Origin: Paucisalibacillus algeriensis
Lineage (GTDB): Bacteria; Bacillota; Bacilli; Bacillales; Amphibacillaceae
Assembly: GCF_000577245.1 (NCBI RefSeq)
Contig: NZ_CBYO010000011.1
Location: 124,001 to 188,000 of the forward strand
Direction: 5' to 3'
DNA: 64,000 bases
Shown: piece after piece, positions 54,372 to 63,392 of the stretch
Numbering within the stretch: position 1 is the stretch's first letter
Layout of the letters: every line of letters begins with the position of its first letter
Notes under the pieces: model-generated
Database searches by the model: none
Seen by the model: the letters and a program-made list of their open reading frames with translations, nothing else
Told to the model about the DNA's origin: nothing
Program-made: the position numbers and the translations under genes

Positions 54372-56405
54372 TTAGTCAAGAATCGTATCGAACACTCCTT
54401 CATTTTCTAATAAAATTCTTAACTTTTGATAATTCGAATCTTTCTCTAATAAATTAAATTCAATGATCTCTTGTGCGTCATCTCTAGCTGTTTCTAATGC
54501 CCGATAATCATGTATCATATCTGCTACTTTAAATTCTGGTAAGCCACTTTGTTTTGTTCCGAAGAAGTCACCAGGTCCACGTAACTTTAAGTCTTCTTCC
54601 GAAAGTTCAAATCCATTATTTGTATCGGTCATAATACGCATTCTCTCTTTTCCAGTTTCACTCTTTGGATCAGCGATTAAAATACAATAACTTTGCTTAT
54701 CTCCACGTCCAACCCTTCCCCGTAATTGGTGAAGCTGAGATAGCCCGAACCTTTCTGCATCATAGATAACCATTATAGTAGCATTAGGAACATTAACACC
54801 TACTTCTACCACTGTTGTTGAAACAAGTATTTGAACTTTATTTTCAGCAAACTCTTTCATTACCTCTTCTTTTTCTGTCGAATGAAGTCTTCCATGCATC
54901 AATCCAACTCGTATTGATGGCGGGTAGTATGCTTCTAACTGATTGTATAAATCTACAGCATCTTGAATATCAAGTTTGTCCGACTCTTCGATTAACGGAC
55001 AAATAATATAGGCTTGCTCTCCTGCTTCCACATGTTTTGCAATAAAATTAAGGACACGATCAAAAGTGTTTGCTTTTATCCAATATGTTTCAATTTCTTT
55101 TCTACCGGCTGGCATTTCATCGATAACAGAAACATCCATATCACCAAATGCAGTTATTGCTAATGTTCTAGGAATAGGTGTCGCTGTCATAAATAGGACA
55201 TCCGGATGTAATCCCTTACTAGATAGTGCTCTTCTTTGGTCCACACCAAACCGATGCTGTTCATCCACAACAACTAAACCAAGATCGTCAAAGTGAACAT
55301 CATCTTGAATTAAAGCATGTGTTCCAACGAGAATATGTACCTGATGATTTTCTACATTTGCGAGGATTTCTTTTCGTTTCTTCCCTTTTATTGATCCGGT
55401 TAATAATTCAACCTTAGCAAGTTCTCCAAACATTTTGGTTAAAGATTTAAAATGTTGCTCTGCCAGTATTTCCGTTGGCACCATTAATGCACCTTGCTTA
55501 TTTGCGGTAATAGCAGCATACAAGCCAATCGCAGCAACAGCCGTCTTGCCCGAACCAACATCCCCTTGTAATAAGCGATTCATTCTATATGGAGATTTCA
55601 TATCAGATAATATTTGATCTAATGATTTCTTTTGTGCATTTGTTAACTCAAAAGGAAACTGTTTAATAAAGTCGTTAATCATACCTGTATCATATTGCTG
55701 AGCATTTCCAATAGTTGCTTCACGACGCCTTTTTCTAAGTATTTGAATTTTTAACTGAAATAGTAAGAATTCTTCATAGGTAAACCTTCTTCTAGCGTGT
55801 TTTAATGCATCCCGATTTTCCGGAAAATGCATCGTTTTTATTGCATCCTTGCGACTAGGAATTTTATATGCTGTTAACATATCTTGGGGAAGGATTTCTC
55901 CAACCTGATTTGCATAATCACGCATAGCTTGTTGTATGGCTTTTTTTAAGCGATAACTCGTGACATCTCCTCTTACGGAATAAATCGGTTGAATATCAGT
56001 GGATTTTTCCATGGAGCCCTTTTGATAATTGCTAACTGTAATTTGAAGACGGTGTGCATCCCATTTTCCTGTTAAGGTAATAACATCTCCCATATTGATC
56101 TGGTTTTTAGCAAAAGCTCTATTGAACATGACAGCTTTTACCGCAATATTCTCCACCTCAATGTTAAACGTTAATCGGGACTTCTTTCTACCATAAAAGG
56201 AAAGAGAAGGGGTATTTAATACCCTTCCCTCTATCGTAACTTTATCCTCGTGAATTAACTCGCTAAGAGGCTGTATTTCGATGACATCATATCTGGAAGG
56301 AAAATAAAACAACAAATCTTTGACTGTGAATATATTCAAAGCCTGTAAATCCTCTGCAAACTTTTCCCCTATTCCCTTGATATCAACTATGGAAGTATCT
56401 AACAT
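54372..56405 (-). CDS. recG: RecG, ATP-dependent DNA helicase
   Basis: A 677-residue helicase: N-terminal wedge/OB domain (about 50-150), helicase motifs GDVGSGKTAVAAIGLY at about 278-293, DEQHRFGV, MTATPIPRTLA, and C-terminal motifs VVEVGVNVPNAT and QLHQLRGRVGRG. It remodels stalled forks and branched DNA. ATG at 56405, 18 bp after sdaAA, so likely in one transcript with sdaAB-sdaAA. Normal length. Confidence 0.96.
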   Translation of the reverse strand: MLDTSIVDIKGIGEKFAEDLQALNIFTVKDLLFYFPSRYDVIEIQPLSELIHEDKVTIEGRVLNTPSLSFYGRKKSRLTFNIEVENIAVKAVMFNRAFAKNQINMGDVITLTGKWDAHRLQITVSNYQKGSMEKSTDIQPIYSVRGDVTSYRLKKAIQQAMRDYANQVGEILPQDMLTAYKIPSRKDAIKTMHFPENRDALKHARRRFTYEEFLLFQLKIQILRKRRREATIGNAQQYDTGMINDFIKQFPFELTNAQKKSLDQILSDMKSPYRMNRLLQGDVGSGKTAVAAIGLYAAITANKQGALMVPTEILAEQHFKSLTKMFGELAKVELLTGSIKGKKRKEILANVENHQVHILVGTHALIQDDVHFDDLGLVVVDEQHRFGVDQRRALSSKGLHPDVLFMTATPIPRTLAITAFGDMDVSVIDEMPAGRKEIETYWIKANTFDRVLNFIAKHVEAGEQAYIICPLIEESDKLDIQDAVDLYNQLEAYYPPSIRVGLMHGRLHSTEKEEVMKEFAENKVQILVSTTVVEVGVNVPNATIMVIYDAERFGLSQLHQLRGRVGRGDKQSYCILIADPKSETGKERMRIMTDTNNGFELSEEDLKLRGPGDFFGTKQSGLPEFKVADMIHDYRALETARDDAQEIIEFNLLEKDSNYQKLRILLENEGVFDTILD

Positions 56406-56423
56406 ATTTCATCTCACTCATTT

Positions 56424-57299
56424 CTAAACTGTCGTACCAAAAATCTTTTCCTTTAAAAATCTTCCTGTTGGTGTATCAGCAAGACCACCTTCACCTGTTT
56501 CACGTAATGAGGATGGCATTTGTCTGCCAATACGATACATTGCACCAATAACCTCATCACATGGGATACGGCTAGTAACACCTGCTAATGCCAAATCAGC
56601 AGATACAACTGCTAATGCAGAGCCACCAGCATTTCGTTTGACACAAGGGACTTCTACTAGACCAGCAACAGGATCACATACAAGCCCAAGCATATTTTTC
56701 AATGTCATGGCAAAGGCTTCTGCAGATTGCTGTGGTGTTCCGCCTGCCATTTCTACAATCGCTGCCGAAGCCATCGCTCCAGCTGAACCTACCTCAGCTT
56801 GACATCCCCCTGCAGCACCTGAGATAAAAGCATTGTTGGCAACAACTAGACCAAATGCACCAGCAGTAAATAAATACCGTATCATTTGTTCCCGAGTTGG
56901 ATGGAGTTGTTCCTTAACCGCAAACAATGTTCCCGGAACTACGCCTGCGCTACCAGCTGTAGGTGTTGCACAAATGACCCCCATAGCTGCATTAACTTCA
57001 TTCGTTCCCATTGCTTTACTAACTGCATCAAGCATTAGATGACCTGATAACGGAGTATTCTCCCGCATATAAGTTTGTATCTTTACAGCGTCCCCACCGG
57101 TTAATCCGGTAACTGATTGAACACCCTTTAAGCTATCTTCAACTGCTTTCTCCATGACTTGAAGATTTCTTTCCATTTCAGCAAAGACTTCTTCACGTAT
57201 TTTATTTTTAACGTCCATTTCCTGACGTATCATAACTTCGGAAATTAACAAATTTTCCTTTTCGGCAATTTCTACTAATTCTTGAACGGTTCGGAACAT
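56424..57299 (-). CDS. sdaAA: SdaAA, L-serine dehydratase alpha subunit (iron-sulfur)
   Basis: A 291-residue protein with GCQAEVGSAGAMASAA and GLVCDPVAGLVEVPCVKRN, where the cysteines bind the 4Fe-4S cluster. With SdaAB it converts serine to pyruvate and ammonia. The split two-gene form is typical of Firmicutes. ATG at 57299, 14 bp after sdaAB. Confidence 0.95.
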   Translation of the reverse strand: MFRTVQELVEIAEKENLLISEVMIRQEMDVKNKIREEVFAEMERNLQVMEKAVEDSLKGVQSVTGLTGGDAVKIQTYMRENTPLSGHLMLDAVSKAMGTNEVNAAMGVICATPTAGSAGVVPGTLFAVKEQLHPTREQMIRYLFTAGAFGLVVANNAFISGAAGGCQAEVGSAGAMASAAIVEMAGGTPQQSAEAFAMTLKNMLGLVCDPVAGLVEVPCVKRNAGGSALAVVSADLALAGVTSRIPCDEVIGAMYRIGRQMPSSLRETGEGGLADTPTGRFLKEKIFGTTV

Positions 57300-57313
57300 A
57301 TTTATTCTCCCCT

Positions 57314-57976
57314 CTAGCTAACGATTTTAGCAATCTGTATAATATGGTCAGCCTCTTTTAATTCTAGTAAAATATCATCCTCAACATTTTGATCCGTTTC
57401 AATTACCATTAACGCTTCTTTACCTACATCTTTTCTGTTTACTTCCATATGGCCAATATTTATTTCATGCTTTGCTAAAATCTTGGTTACGGAAGCAATA
57501 GCACCAAATCGATCATTGTGCATAATAAGAATTGCCGGATGGTTACCAGATAATCTTAGTGCGAAACCGTTTAATTCCGTTATTTCAACTTTTCCCCCAC
57601 CAATGGAAATACCAACAATCTCTAAACTATCCTCATCATCCCCTATAATGAGCCGAACTGTATTGGGATGATCCGTCTTAGCACTATCTTCAATAAATTC
57701 TATATGGAGCTCTTCGTCCTTAGCTATCTCTAAAGCTTTACTCATACGTGTATCTTCTGTTGGAAAACCTAATAATCCTCCAGCTAATGCAAAATCTGTA
57801 CCATGGCCTTGATAAGTTTTTGCAAATGAACCATACAAATGGATCTTAGCCCATTTAGGTTGCTTTCCAAATAAATTACGTGCTGCAAGACCAATTCTTG
57901 CAGCTCCTGCTGTATGTGAACTTGATGGTCCAACCATAACAGGACCAATAATATCAAAAACGGAATTGTATTTCAT
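57314..57976 (-). CDS. sdaAB: SdaAB, L-serine dehydratase beta subunit
   Basis: A 220-residue protein with IGPVMVGPSSSHTAGAARIG at about 10-29, the substrate-site segment of serine dehydratases, and a C-terminal ACT domain (about 148-220) that likely senses serine. It pairs with SdaAA next to it. ATG at 57976. In B. subtilis yloV is directly upstream; here a four-gene block has been inserted. Confidence 0.95.
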   Translation of the reverse strand: MKYNSVFDIIGPVMVGPSSSHTAGAARIGLAARNLFGKQPKWAKIHLYGSFAKTYQGHGTDFALAGGLLGFPTEDTRMSKALEIAKDEELHIEFIEDSAKTDHPNTVRLIIGDDEDSLEIVGISIGGGKVEITELNGFALRLSGNHPAILIMHNDRFGAIASVTKILAKHEINIGHMEVNRKDVGKEALMVIETDQNVEDDILLELKEADHIIQIAKIVS

Positions 57977-58025
57977 TCTGACACCGCCTTGTCATATGTT
58001 TAATAAATTTTGTCGCCTATTGTAA

Positions 58026-58054
58026 ATTATAACAAAAACTACTATAATAATCAT
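58026..58054 (-). promoter_or_regulatory. Candidate sigma-A promoter of sdaAB-sdaAA
   Basis: Minus strand ATGATT (58049-58054), 17 bases, TATAAT (58026-58031), in the divergent spacer with the permease gene. The -10 is perfect, the -35 poor. Confidence 0.45.
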
Positions 58055-58070
58055 TTGTGGATTATAGTTT

Positions 58071-58099
58071 TTTAGAATTAAATTGATTATGTATATAAT
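58071..58099 (+). promoter_or_regulatory. Sigma-A promoter of the permease gene
   Basis: Plus strand TTTAGA (58071-58076), 17 bases, TATAAT (58094-58099). The leader would be only about 31 bases, too short for a purine riboswitch. Confidence 0.6.
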
Positions 58100-58136
58100 C
58101 GGGTGGGAGAGGGACAAGAAAACACAGGAGAAATTC

Positions 58137-59405
58137 ATGCCTTTATTTTCTAAAGATACGAAAATAACGTATAGAAATGAAATTATTGCTGGAATTATTG
58201 GATACCTAACAACAGTCTATATTGTTGTCGTTAACGGCTCTATTTTAAGTGAAGCTGGTATTACAGTTGAAGCTGGTATGATGGCAACTATTTTAGCAAG
58301 TTTTGTTGGAACACTTATTATGGGGCTTTTTGGTAAATTACCATTAATTTTAATTCCAGGTATGGGAATCAATGCATTATTTGCATATTCCATTGTTCAA
58401 GGAAATGGCCTTAGCTTTCAGGAAGGTCTTGCTGTTGTATTAGTAGCCTCTATATTATTCTTAATTACCGCCTTTACTAAATTGGGACTTCTTTTAAAGG
58501 AAGCTATTCCCGACTCTTTAAAACACGCAATTAGTGTTGGATTAGGTTTTTTCCTTATTTTAATTGGATTAGAAAAAAGTGGCTTAATAACAAGTGGTGA
58601 AAATACAATTATTGCAATTGGTGATTTTAATTCCCCAGTAATTCTAGTAAGCCTCATTACCCTTTTTATTGCAATATTTTTATTTGTGAAAAATGTTCCC
58701 GCTAATTTTCTAATAACAATGCTAATTGGTACAGTACTTGCCTACCTATTTGGCATTATAGAAAATGGAACTAATGTAAGTAGTTTTTCAAATGATTTAG
58801 TTTTCATTCCAGCATTTACAGCGATAGATGAACTATCGTTTTGGCTAGCGGTGTTTCCTCTGGCAATGATTTTAATATTTGAGAACATGGGATTGTTAAA
58901 TGGGCAATTAACAATGCTAGGAAGAGAAAAGTCCTATGATAACGGCTATAAGACAACCGCAATCTCGTCATTGACATGTGCATTCCTTGGAACATCACCG
59001 ACTGTTTCTGCAGCCGAAAATGCAGCCGTCATTGCTTCAAAAGGAAAAACCGGTCTTGCTGCTACTATAGCAAGCCTACTATTCCTAGGGACAATATTTG
59101 TGATTCCTTGGATTACCATGATTCCAAATGTAGCAATCAGCCCCATCCTAATCATTGTCGGCTTTTTAATGGCACAAAACATAAGGCATATTCCATTAGA
59201 TAATATATCGGAAGCTATTCCTGCGTTCTTAATTATTGTGATGATTCCATTTACGTACAGTATAGCAGATGGTATGGCATTTGGGTTCATTGCTTACCCA
59301 ATAGTTAAGCTTGCTTTAGGAAAACAGAAAGAATTGTCAGCAGCTATAGTTATTATCTCTTTACTATTTATTTGTGATTTCGCTTTAAAAATCGCAGGTA
59401 TTTAA
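58137..59405 (+). CDS. NCS2-family purine permease (PbuG/AzgA type)
   Basis: A 422-residue membrane protein with about 12 hydrophobic segments. The N-terminal EIIAGIIGYLTTVYIVVVNG and GLFGKLPLILIPGMGINALF and the later LGTSPTVSAAENAAVIASKG match the AzgA/PbuG branch of purine transporters (guanine, hypoxanthine or adenine). The substrate cannot be told. ATG at 58137 has CAGGAG six bases upstream; an upstream frame extension lacks a site. It is divergent from sdaAB, with its own promoter and terminator: an inserted single-gene unit. Confidence 0.88.
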   Translation: MPLFSKDTKITYRNEIIAGIIGYLTTVYIVVVNGSILSEAGITVEAGMMATILASFVGTLIMGLFGKLPLILIPGMGINALFAYSIVQGNGLSFQEGLAVVLVASILFLITAFTKLGLLLKEAIPDSLKHAISVGLGFFLILIGLEKSGLITSGENTIIAIGDFNSPVILVSLITLFIAIFLFVKNVPANFLITMLIGTVLAYLFGIIENGTNVSSFSNDLVFIPAFTAIDELSFWLAVFPLAMILIFENMGLLNGQLTMLGREKSYDNGYKTTAISSLTCAFLGTSPTVSAAENAAVIASKGKTGLAATIASLLFLGTIFVIPWITMIPNVAISPILIIVGFLMAQNIRHIPLDNISEAIPAFLIIVMIPFTYSIADGMAFGFIAYPIVKLALGKQKELSAAIVIISLLFICDFALKIAGI

Positions 59406-59406
59406 T

Positions 59407-59437
59407 AGATTCGCCTCTCTAGAGGCGAATCTTTTTT
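59407..59437 (+). terminator. Terminator after the permease gene
   Basis: Stem AGATTCGCCTCT/AGAGGCGAATCT (59407-59418 and 59421-59432) followed by TTTTTT, directly after the stop codon. Confidence 0.92.
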
Positions 59438-59550
59438 ATGAAGGATAACGTGGTAGAATTTTCTAGTATCGTATATTTAGATGAGAGAGAGAGAAAGTAA
59501 CTGAGGTACGTTCTGTTATCGCATTATATCTCGCTGATGAGGAAGATTAA
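59438..59550 (+). pseudogene. Small ORF broken at a (GA)6 tract
   Basis: ATG at 59438 opens a frame that ends after 20 codons, just past a GA repeat (59483-59494). Removing one GA unit joins it to a second frame and gives about 37 residues, from MKDNVVEFSSIVYLDERE to KVTEVRSVIALYLADEED, ending at TAA 59548-59550. No ribosome site precedes the ATG, which lies in the T tract of a terminator. It may be the decayed end of a lost gene or a slippage-controlled small frame. I do not recognise the protein. Confidence 0.35.
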
Positions 59551-59598
59551 GTAAATAAAGATATCCTAGCTTACGATGGGTTAGCTAAACACCAGTAG

Positions 59599-59633
59599 AA
59601 AAAGGCGTTAGCATTATATGTGCTACCGCCTTT
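59599..59633 (-). terminator. Terminator after the DsbA-family gene
   Basis: Stem AAAGGCGGTAGCA/TGCTAACGCCTTT (59621-59633 with 59601-59613) with one mismatch, 7-base loop, TTTTTCT tail on the minus strand, about 50 bases after the stop. Confidence 0.85.
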
Positions 59634-59682
59634 AAAATAAGGTTTTTCTAGTCTGGATAGTTTGGATTAATTCCGTTACTAC

Positions 59683-60333
59683 TTATTTCTTTTCAGTATA
59701 TTCCTCTTCCCATACCTTATTTAGAACCTGAGTAAATACATCTACCGGTTGTGCACCTGACACAGCATATTTATCGACAAACACAAAGAATGGAACACCT
59801 TGCACACCAACAGTACGAGCCTCTGAGATATCTTGTGTTACCTGTTCTGTATATGCTTTGGATTCTAAAATTTTCTTTACTTCTACACCATCAAGTCCTA
59901 CTTCTTCTGCCAGATTGATTATCGTTTTCGAATCACTAAGTACTTCACCTTCTGTAAAATGTGCAGCGTAGAAACGAGAAAAAAATTCATTTCCTAGCCC
60001 CTCTGTCTTCGCATATTGAAATACGCGATGAGCATCATATGTGCTAGCCAATTTTGCCTTATCGTAGTTAATTTCGACTCCTGAATTATTTGCCATATCC
60101 ACAACTTGATTAAGCATTGTTTTAGCTTGCTCCAAAGGAATTCCCTTCATTTCAGAAAAGGTCTGTGCATAATTTTGCCCTGAAATATATTTTGCATCTG
60201 GCATAAGTAAGAAGCTTTTATATTCAATATCAACTTCATTAGTGTGTTCAAATTTCTCTAATGCGTTACTTAAATGGGATTCTCCGATAAAGCAGAATGG
60301 ACATACAAAGTCTGACCAAATTGTTATTTTCAT
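59683..60333 (-). CDS. DsbA-family oxidoreductase, FrnE-like
   Basis: A 216-residue thioredoxin-fold protein with the redox motif CPFC at about 12-15 (WSDFVCPFCFIGE), a helical insertion, and VGVQGVPFFVFVDKYAVSGAQ holding the cis-proline loop. There is no signal peptide or membrane helix, so it acts in the cytoplasm, like FrnE/YwbO-type proteins. Roles in disulfide stress or polyketide chemistry are known for relatives; none can be chosen here. The ATG overlaps the stop of a tiny upstream gene (ATGA). Confidence 0.88.
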   Translation of the reverse strand: MKITIWSDFVCPFCFIGESHLSNALEKFEHTNEVDIEYKSFLLMPDAKYISGQNYAQTFSEMKGIPLEQAKTMLNQVVDMANNSGVEINYDKAKLASTYDAHRVFQYAKTEGLGNEFFSRFYAAHFTEGEVLSDSKTIINLAEEVGLDGVEVKKILESKAYTEQVTQDISEARTVGVQGVPFFVFVDKYAVSGAQPVDVFTQVLNKVWEEEYTEKK

Positions 60334-60518
60334 TCTTTTCCCTCTTTCTTTTGTTCTACCGGACTACATATACCAGTATTAATATCGCATACAAATCCTG
60401 CGGAAGTATTTATATCAAAACTTTTTAGTTTCTTAATCCCATTCAGGTCTTTGGGAGATTTATTAAAATCCTTTTGATTTGATGATGGAGTTGAATTGGA
60501 TTTCTCTTCTTTCAACAT
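60330..60518 (-). CDS. Small cysteine-pair protein coupled to the DsbA-family gene
   Basis: A 62-residue protein I do not recognise. It is Lys/Ser/Asn-rich and charged, probably disordered up to about residue 32, then has SFDINTSAGFVCDINTGICS with two cysteines seven residues apart, and a charged tail. ATG at 60518 has AAAGGAGGAATAA upstream, a strong site; a GTG just before is also possible. The stop overlaps the oxidoreductase ATG, so both are made together. A redox partner or substrate role is inference only. Confidence 0.7.
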   Translation of the reverse strand: MLKEEKSNSTPSSNQKDFNKSPKDLNGIKKLKSFDINTSAGFVCDINTGICSPVEQKKEGKE

Positions 60519-60620
60519 CACTTATTCCTCCTTTTCGGTTATGTATGATTATAAAGGAATTCCCCCCTGTATTCTAATAATTAAACTGAAAGCCAATTTA
60601 GAAATTAGTATTAGATAAAC

Positions 60621-60652
60621 AAAATAAAAAAGCCAAATCTAAAAGATTCGGC
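60621..60652 (-). terminator. Terminator after fakA
   Basis: Stem GCCGAATCT/AGATTTGGC (60644-60652 with 60632-60640) with one G-U, 3-base loop, TTTTTTATTTT tail, about 30 bases after the fakA stop. Confidence 0.9.
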
Positions 60653-60683
60653 CATTAATTATACGTATCCATCCCTATTTCGT

Positions 60684-62345
60684 TTATTCCACGGAGAAAA
60701 TATAAGAATAAATTGGTTGGTTCCCATTATGGACTTCGATTTCTACGTCTTCGTAGTTTTCTTCTACATAGCTAACTAATTCATTTACTTCTTCTTCTGT
60801 TACATCTTCACCAGATAGAATGGTTAAGATTTCATCATCATCAGTAATTAATTCATTGAACAGCTGTTTTACAGCTTCGAATCGATCCTTATGAGTCGTT
60901 ACAATCTTGCCATCCGCAATACCCATGAAGTTTCCATTTTCAATAGAAATTCCATCAATTTGTGTATCTCTCACTGCATAAGTAATTTGCCCAGTTTTCA
61001 CAAGTGAGCTTGCTTCAGTCATATTGTTTTTGTTAGTTTCTAAAGCTTCCTCCGGATGGAATGCTAATAAAGCACTAATCCCTTGTGGAATTGTTTTAGT
61101 GGCAACCACTGCAACATTTCCATCAGATAACTCTTGTGCCTGTTCGGCTGCCATCACAATATTTTTATTATTAGGAAGAACAATAACATTTTTGGCGTTT
61201 GCTTTATTAATAGCTTCCGTAATATCTTGCGTACTAGGATTCATGGTTTGTCCACCTTCAATTACCACAGTCGCACCAAGGCTTTCAAATAATGTTTTAA
61301 GACCAGAACCCATCGCAACTGTTACGATGCCAAATTCAGCTTTTTCTTTCGGGGTTTCATGTTGATTTTTCTCACCCACGATAGCTGTATGTTGTTCACG
61401 CATATTTTCGATTTTCATATTGATTAGACTACCGTGACGTTGACCAATGGTTAACACATTACCAGGGTATTCCGTGTGAACATGAACTTTTACGACTTCT
61501 TCATCAGAAACAACGAGTAATGAATCACCATGTTCACTTAGTTCATTTCGGAAATCAGTTTCGTCAAATGGATTTTGCTTTAGTTTGTCATCCTCAAACT
61601 TCACCATGAATTCTGTACAATAACCAAATTCGATATCTGATGTATCCATAAAATCTTGTGCGGACTTATGGTGTTCGGCATTTATCATATCGTCCATTTC
61701 AATAATCCCAGCATCCTCGGGCAATTCTTCACCCTTTAATGCAGCAAGAAAACCTTCATAAACAGTGACTAGACCTTGACCACCCGAATCTACTACTCCC
61801 ACTTCTTTTAAAACAGGTAATAAGTCCGGTGTTCGTTTTAAGGAAGCTTTTGCTTCATGTAGGACCTTTTCCAACATGACAATAATATCATCTTCTGTCT
61901 TAGCTATCTCTACTGCTTTCTTTGCCGCATCCTTAGCCACAGTAAGAATTGTTCCTTCAACAGGTTTCATTACAGCTTTATATGCAGTTTGTACACCTGT
62001 ATCAAAAGCAATCGCTAAATCATTGGTAGTTAATGAAGCTTTCTTCTCCATCCCTTTCGCAAAGCCTCTGAAGATCTGAGAAAGGATAACTCCAGAATTC
62101 CCACGTGCACCCATCAGTAAACCTTTTGAGAAAGCAGCCGCAACCTCTGAGATATTTTCTGTTCTGTTCTTCTTAACTTCATTTGCACCTGAAGTCATAG
62201 ATAAATTCATATTCGTTCCAGTATCGCCATCTGGTACTGGAAAAACATTAAGCGCATCTATTTTCTTGGCATTATTTGTTAAATGGTGAGCTCCTGTTAA
62301 TACCATTTGTGAGAATGTGATGCCATCTAGCTTTTGTACTGCCAC
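60684..62345 (-). CDS. fakA: FakA (YloV), fatty acid kinase catalytic subunit
   Basis: A 553-residue protein: N-terminal DhaL-type kinase domain (about 1-205) with VFPVPDGDTGTNMNLSM and GARGNSGVILSQIFRG, a middle domain, and a C-terminal DegV/FakB-binding part. With FakB it phosphorylates exogenous fatty acids for lipid synthesis. GTG at 62345 has GGGAGG seven bases upstream and gives the same length as the B. subtilis protein; an upstream in-frame extension lies before that site. The fapR-plsX operon nearby uses its product. Confidence 0.92.
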   Translation of the reverse strand: MAVQKLDGITFSQMVLTGAHHLTNNAKKIDALNVFPVPDGDTGTNMNLSMTSGANEVKKNRTENISEVAAAFSKGLLMGARGNSGVILSQIFRGFAKGMEKKASLTTNDLAIAFDTGVQTAYKAVMKPVEGTILTVAKDAAKKAVEIAKTEDDIIVMLEKVLHEAKASLKRTPDLLPVLKEVGVVDSGGQGLVTVYEGFLAALKGEELPEDAGIIEMDDMINAEHHKSAQDFMDTSDIEFGYCTEFMVKFEDDKLKQNPFDETDFRNELSEHGDSLLVVSDEEVVKVHVHTEYPGNVLTIGQRHGSLINMKIENMREQHTAIVGEKNQHETPKEKAEFGIVTVAMGSGLKTLFESLGATVVIEGGQTMNPSTQDITEAINKANAKNVIVLPNNKNIVMAAEQAQELSDGNVAVVATKTIPQGISALLAFHPEEALETNKNNMTEASSLVKTGQITYAVRDTQIDGISIENGNFMGIADGKIVTTHKDRFEAVKQLFNELITDDDEILTILSGEDVTEEEVNELVSYVEENYEDVEIEVHNGNQPIYSYIFSVE

Positions 62346-62377
62346 AATATTTCCTCCCTTTAAACAGGCGTGCAAAA

Positions 62378-62740
62378 TTAATCTTTTGCAACACGTACTC
62401 CTTGTATGTAAATATTCACGGAATCAATTTCAAGTCCTAATGTTTTACTTAGCGTATATTTCACTTGTGATTGCACATTATTAGCCACTTCAGAAATCTT
62501 AGTACCGTAACTGACTATAATATACATATCAATATGTAATGAATTGTCTTCTTGTCTAACAACGATTCCTCGAGAATAATTTTCTTTACGAAGAATTTCT
62601 GCGATACCGTCTCTAATTTGACTTTTCGATGCCATTCCAACTATTCCATAACATTCAACTGCTGCTCCACCTGCAATAGTTGCAATAACTTCATTTGTTA
62701 TCGTTACGTGACCATCTTTTGTATTCAATTCAATGGACAT
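62378..62740 (-). CDS. yloU: YloU, Asp23/Gls24 family envelope-stress protein
   Basis: A 120-residue protein with GHVTITNEVIATIAGGAAVE, GIVGMASKSQI and DMYIIVSYGTKISEVANNVQ, typical of the Asp23/Gls24 family. Members form membrane-associated filaments in staphylococci. It lies 32 bp before fakA and is probably co-transcribed; conserved linkage suggests a shared role at the membrane. Confidence 0.94.
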   Translation of the reverse strand: MSIELNTKDGHVTITNEVIATIAGGAAVECYGIVGMASKSQIRDGIAEILRKENYSRGIVVRQEDNSLHIDMYIIVSYGTKISEVANNVQSQVKYTLSKTLGLEIDSVNIYIQGVRVAKD

Positions 62741-62851
62741 TATTATCCTCCTTTTAACTTCTTTATCTTAAGGATATTTTACTACAATTCACTTACTTTT
62801 GCACTTAACTCTCCGTGTTACTAATTGATTTACTTGCAATTATTAAAATGT

Positions 62852-62872
62852 ATAATCATGTCATGTGATAAT
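62852..62872. promoter_or_regulatory. Operator-like palindrome between yloU and rpmB
   Basis: ATAATCA and TGATAAT flank TGTCATG: an imperfect 21-bp palindrome in the divergent region. It could be a repressor site; nothing identifies the protein. Confidence 0.25.
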
Positions 62873-62942
62873 GAAGATTTTGCCTCTTATAACAATGAAC
62901 GATTCCATTCATTCTGTCAAGTGATAATTCTTTGCATACTTA

Positions 62943-62971
62943 TTGCAATCTTTCTCTAACTGTGGTAAATT
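62943..62971 (+). promoter_or_regulatory. Candidate sigma-A promoter of rpmB
   Basis: Plus strand TTGCAA (62943-62948), 17 bases, TAAATT (62966-62971), about 45 bases before the gene. TATAAG at 62973-62978 is an alternative -10. Confidence 0.4.
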
Positions 62972-63016
62972 GTATAAGTATTAATTTGACTTATGTTTAG
63001 AGTAGGAGGGATTAAC

Positions 63017-63205
63017 ATGGCAAGAAAATGTGTTATTACTGGCCGTAAGACTAGCACTGGAAACCAACGCTCTCACGCTATGAATTCCAACAGACGTAAT
63101 TGGAAAGCTAATGTACAAAAAGTTCGTATTATGGTAGACGGAAAACCTAAACGTGTTTACGTATCTGCACGCGCACTTAAATCAGGTAAAGTGGAACGCG
63201 TATAA
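63017..63205 (+). CDS. rpmB: Ribosomal protein bL28
   Basis: A 62-residue basic protein: [52 protein letters not shown], the canonical bL28 pattern. Cys4 is present but there is no second zinc pair, so this is the C-minus-like Bacillus form. ATG at 63017 has AGGAGGG upstream. It is divergent from yloU and has its own promoter and terminator, as in B. subtilis. Confidence 0.97.
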   Translation: MARKCVITGRKTSTGNQRSHAMNSNRRNWKANVQKVRIMVDGKPKRVYVSARALKSGKVERV

Positions 63206-63247
63206 TATATACCTTATCATTTTACTGTATTACATTAGTTATTAGCT

Positions 63248-63285
63248 AAAAGCACCCATCTTAAACCATGGGTGCTTTTTTCTGT
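63248..63285 (+). terminator. Terminator after rpmB
   Basis: Stem AAAAGCACCCAT/ATGGGTGCTTTT (63248-63259 and 63268-63279), 8-base loop, then TTTTTT on plus. Between it and the GC-rich element (63286-63392) no gene is visible. Confidence 0.92.
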
Positions 63286-63392
63286 TTGTGAGAGTTATTT
63301 TTATCTGATTTAGACATAGATTTGTATGTATGTCCAGAACCGCTCAAATATACGGAAACTCCTAGAAAAAGAAAAAAACAGTTTTTCTTCTT

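Noticed and set aside
58083-58136. Purine riboswitch before the permease gene (TATATAATCGGGTGG).
   Set aside because: Only a TATAATC similarity that is better read as the -10 box; the leader is about 31 bases and lacks the P2/P3 loops.
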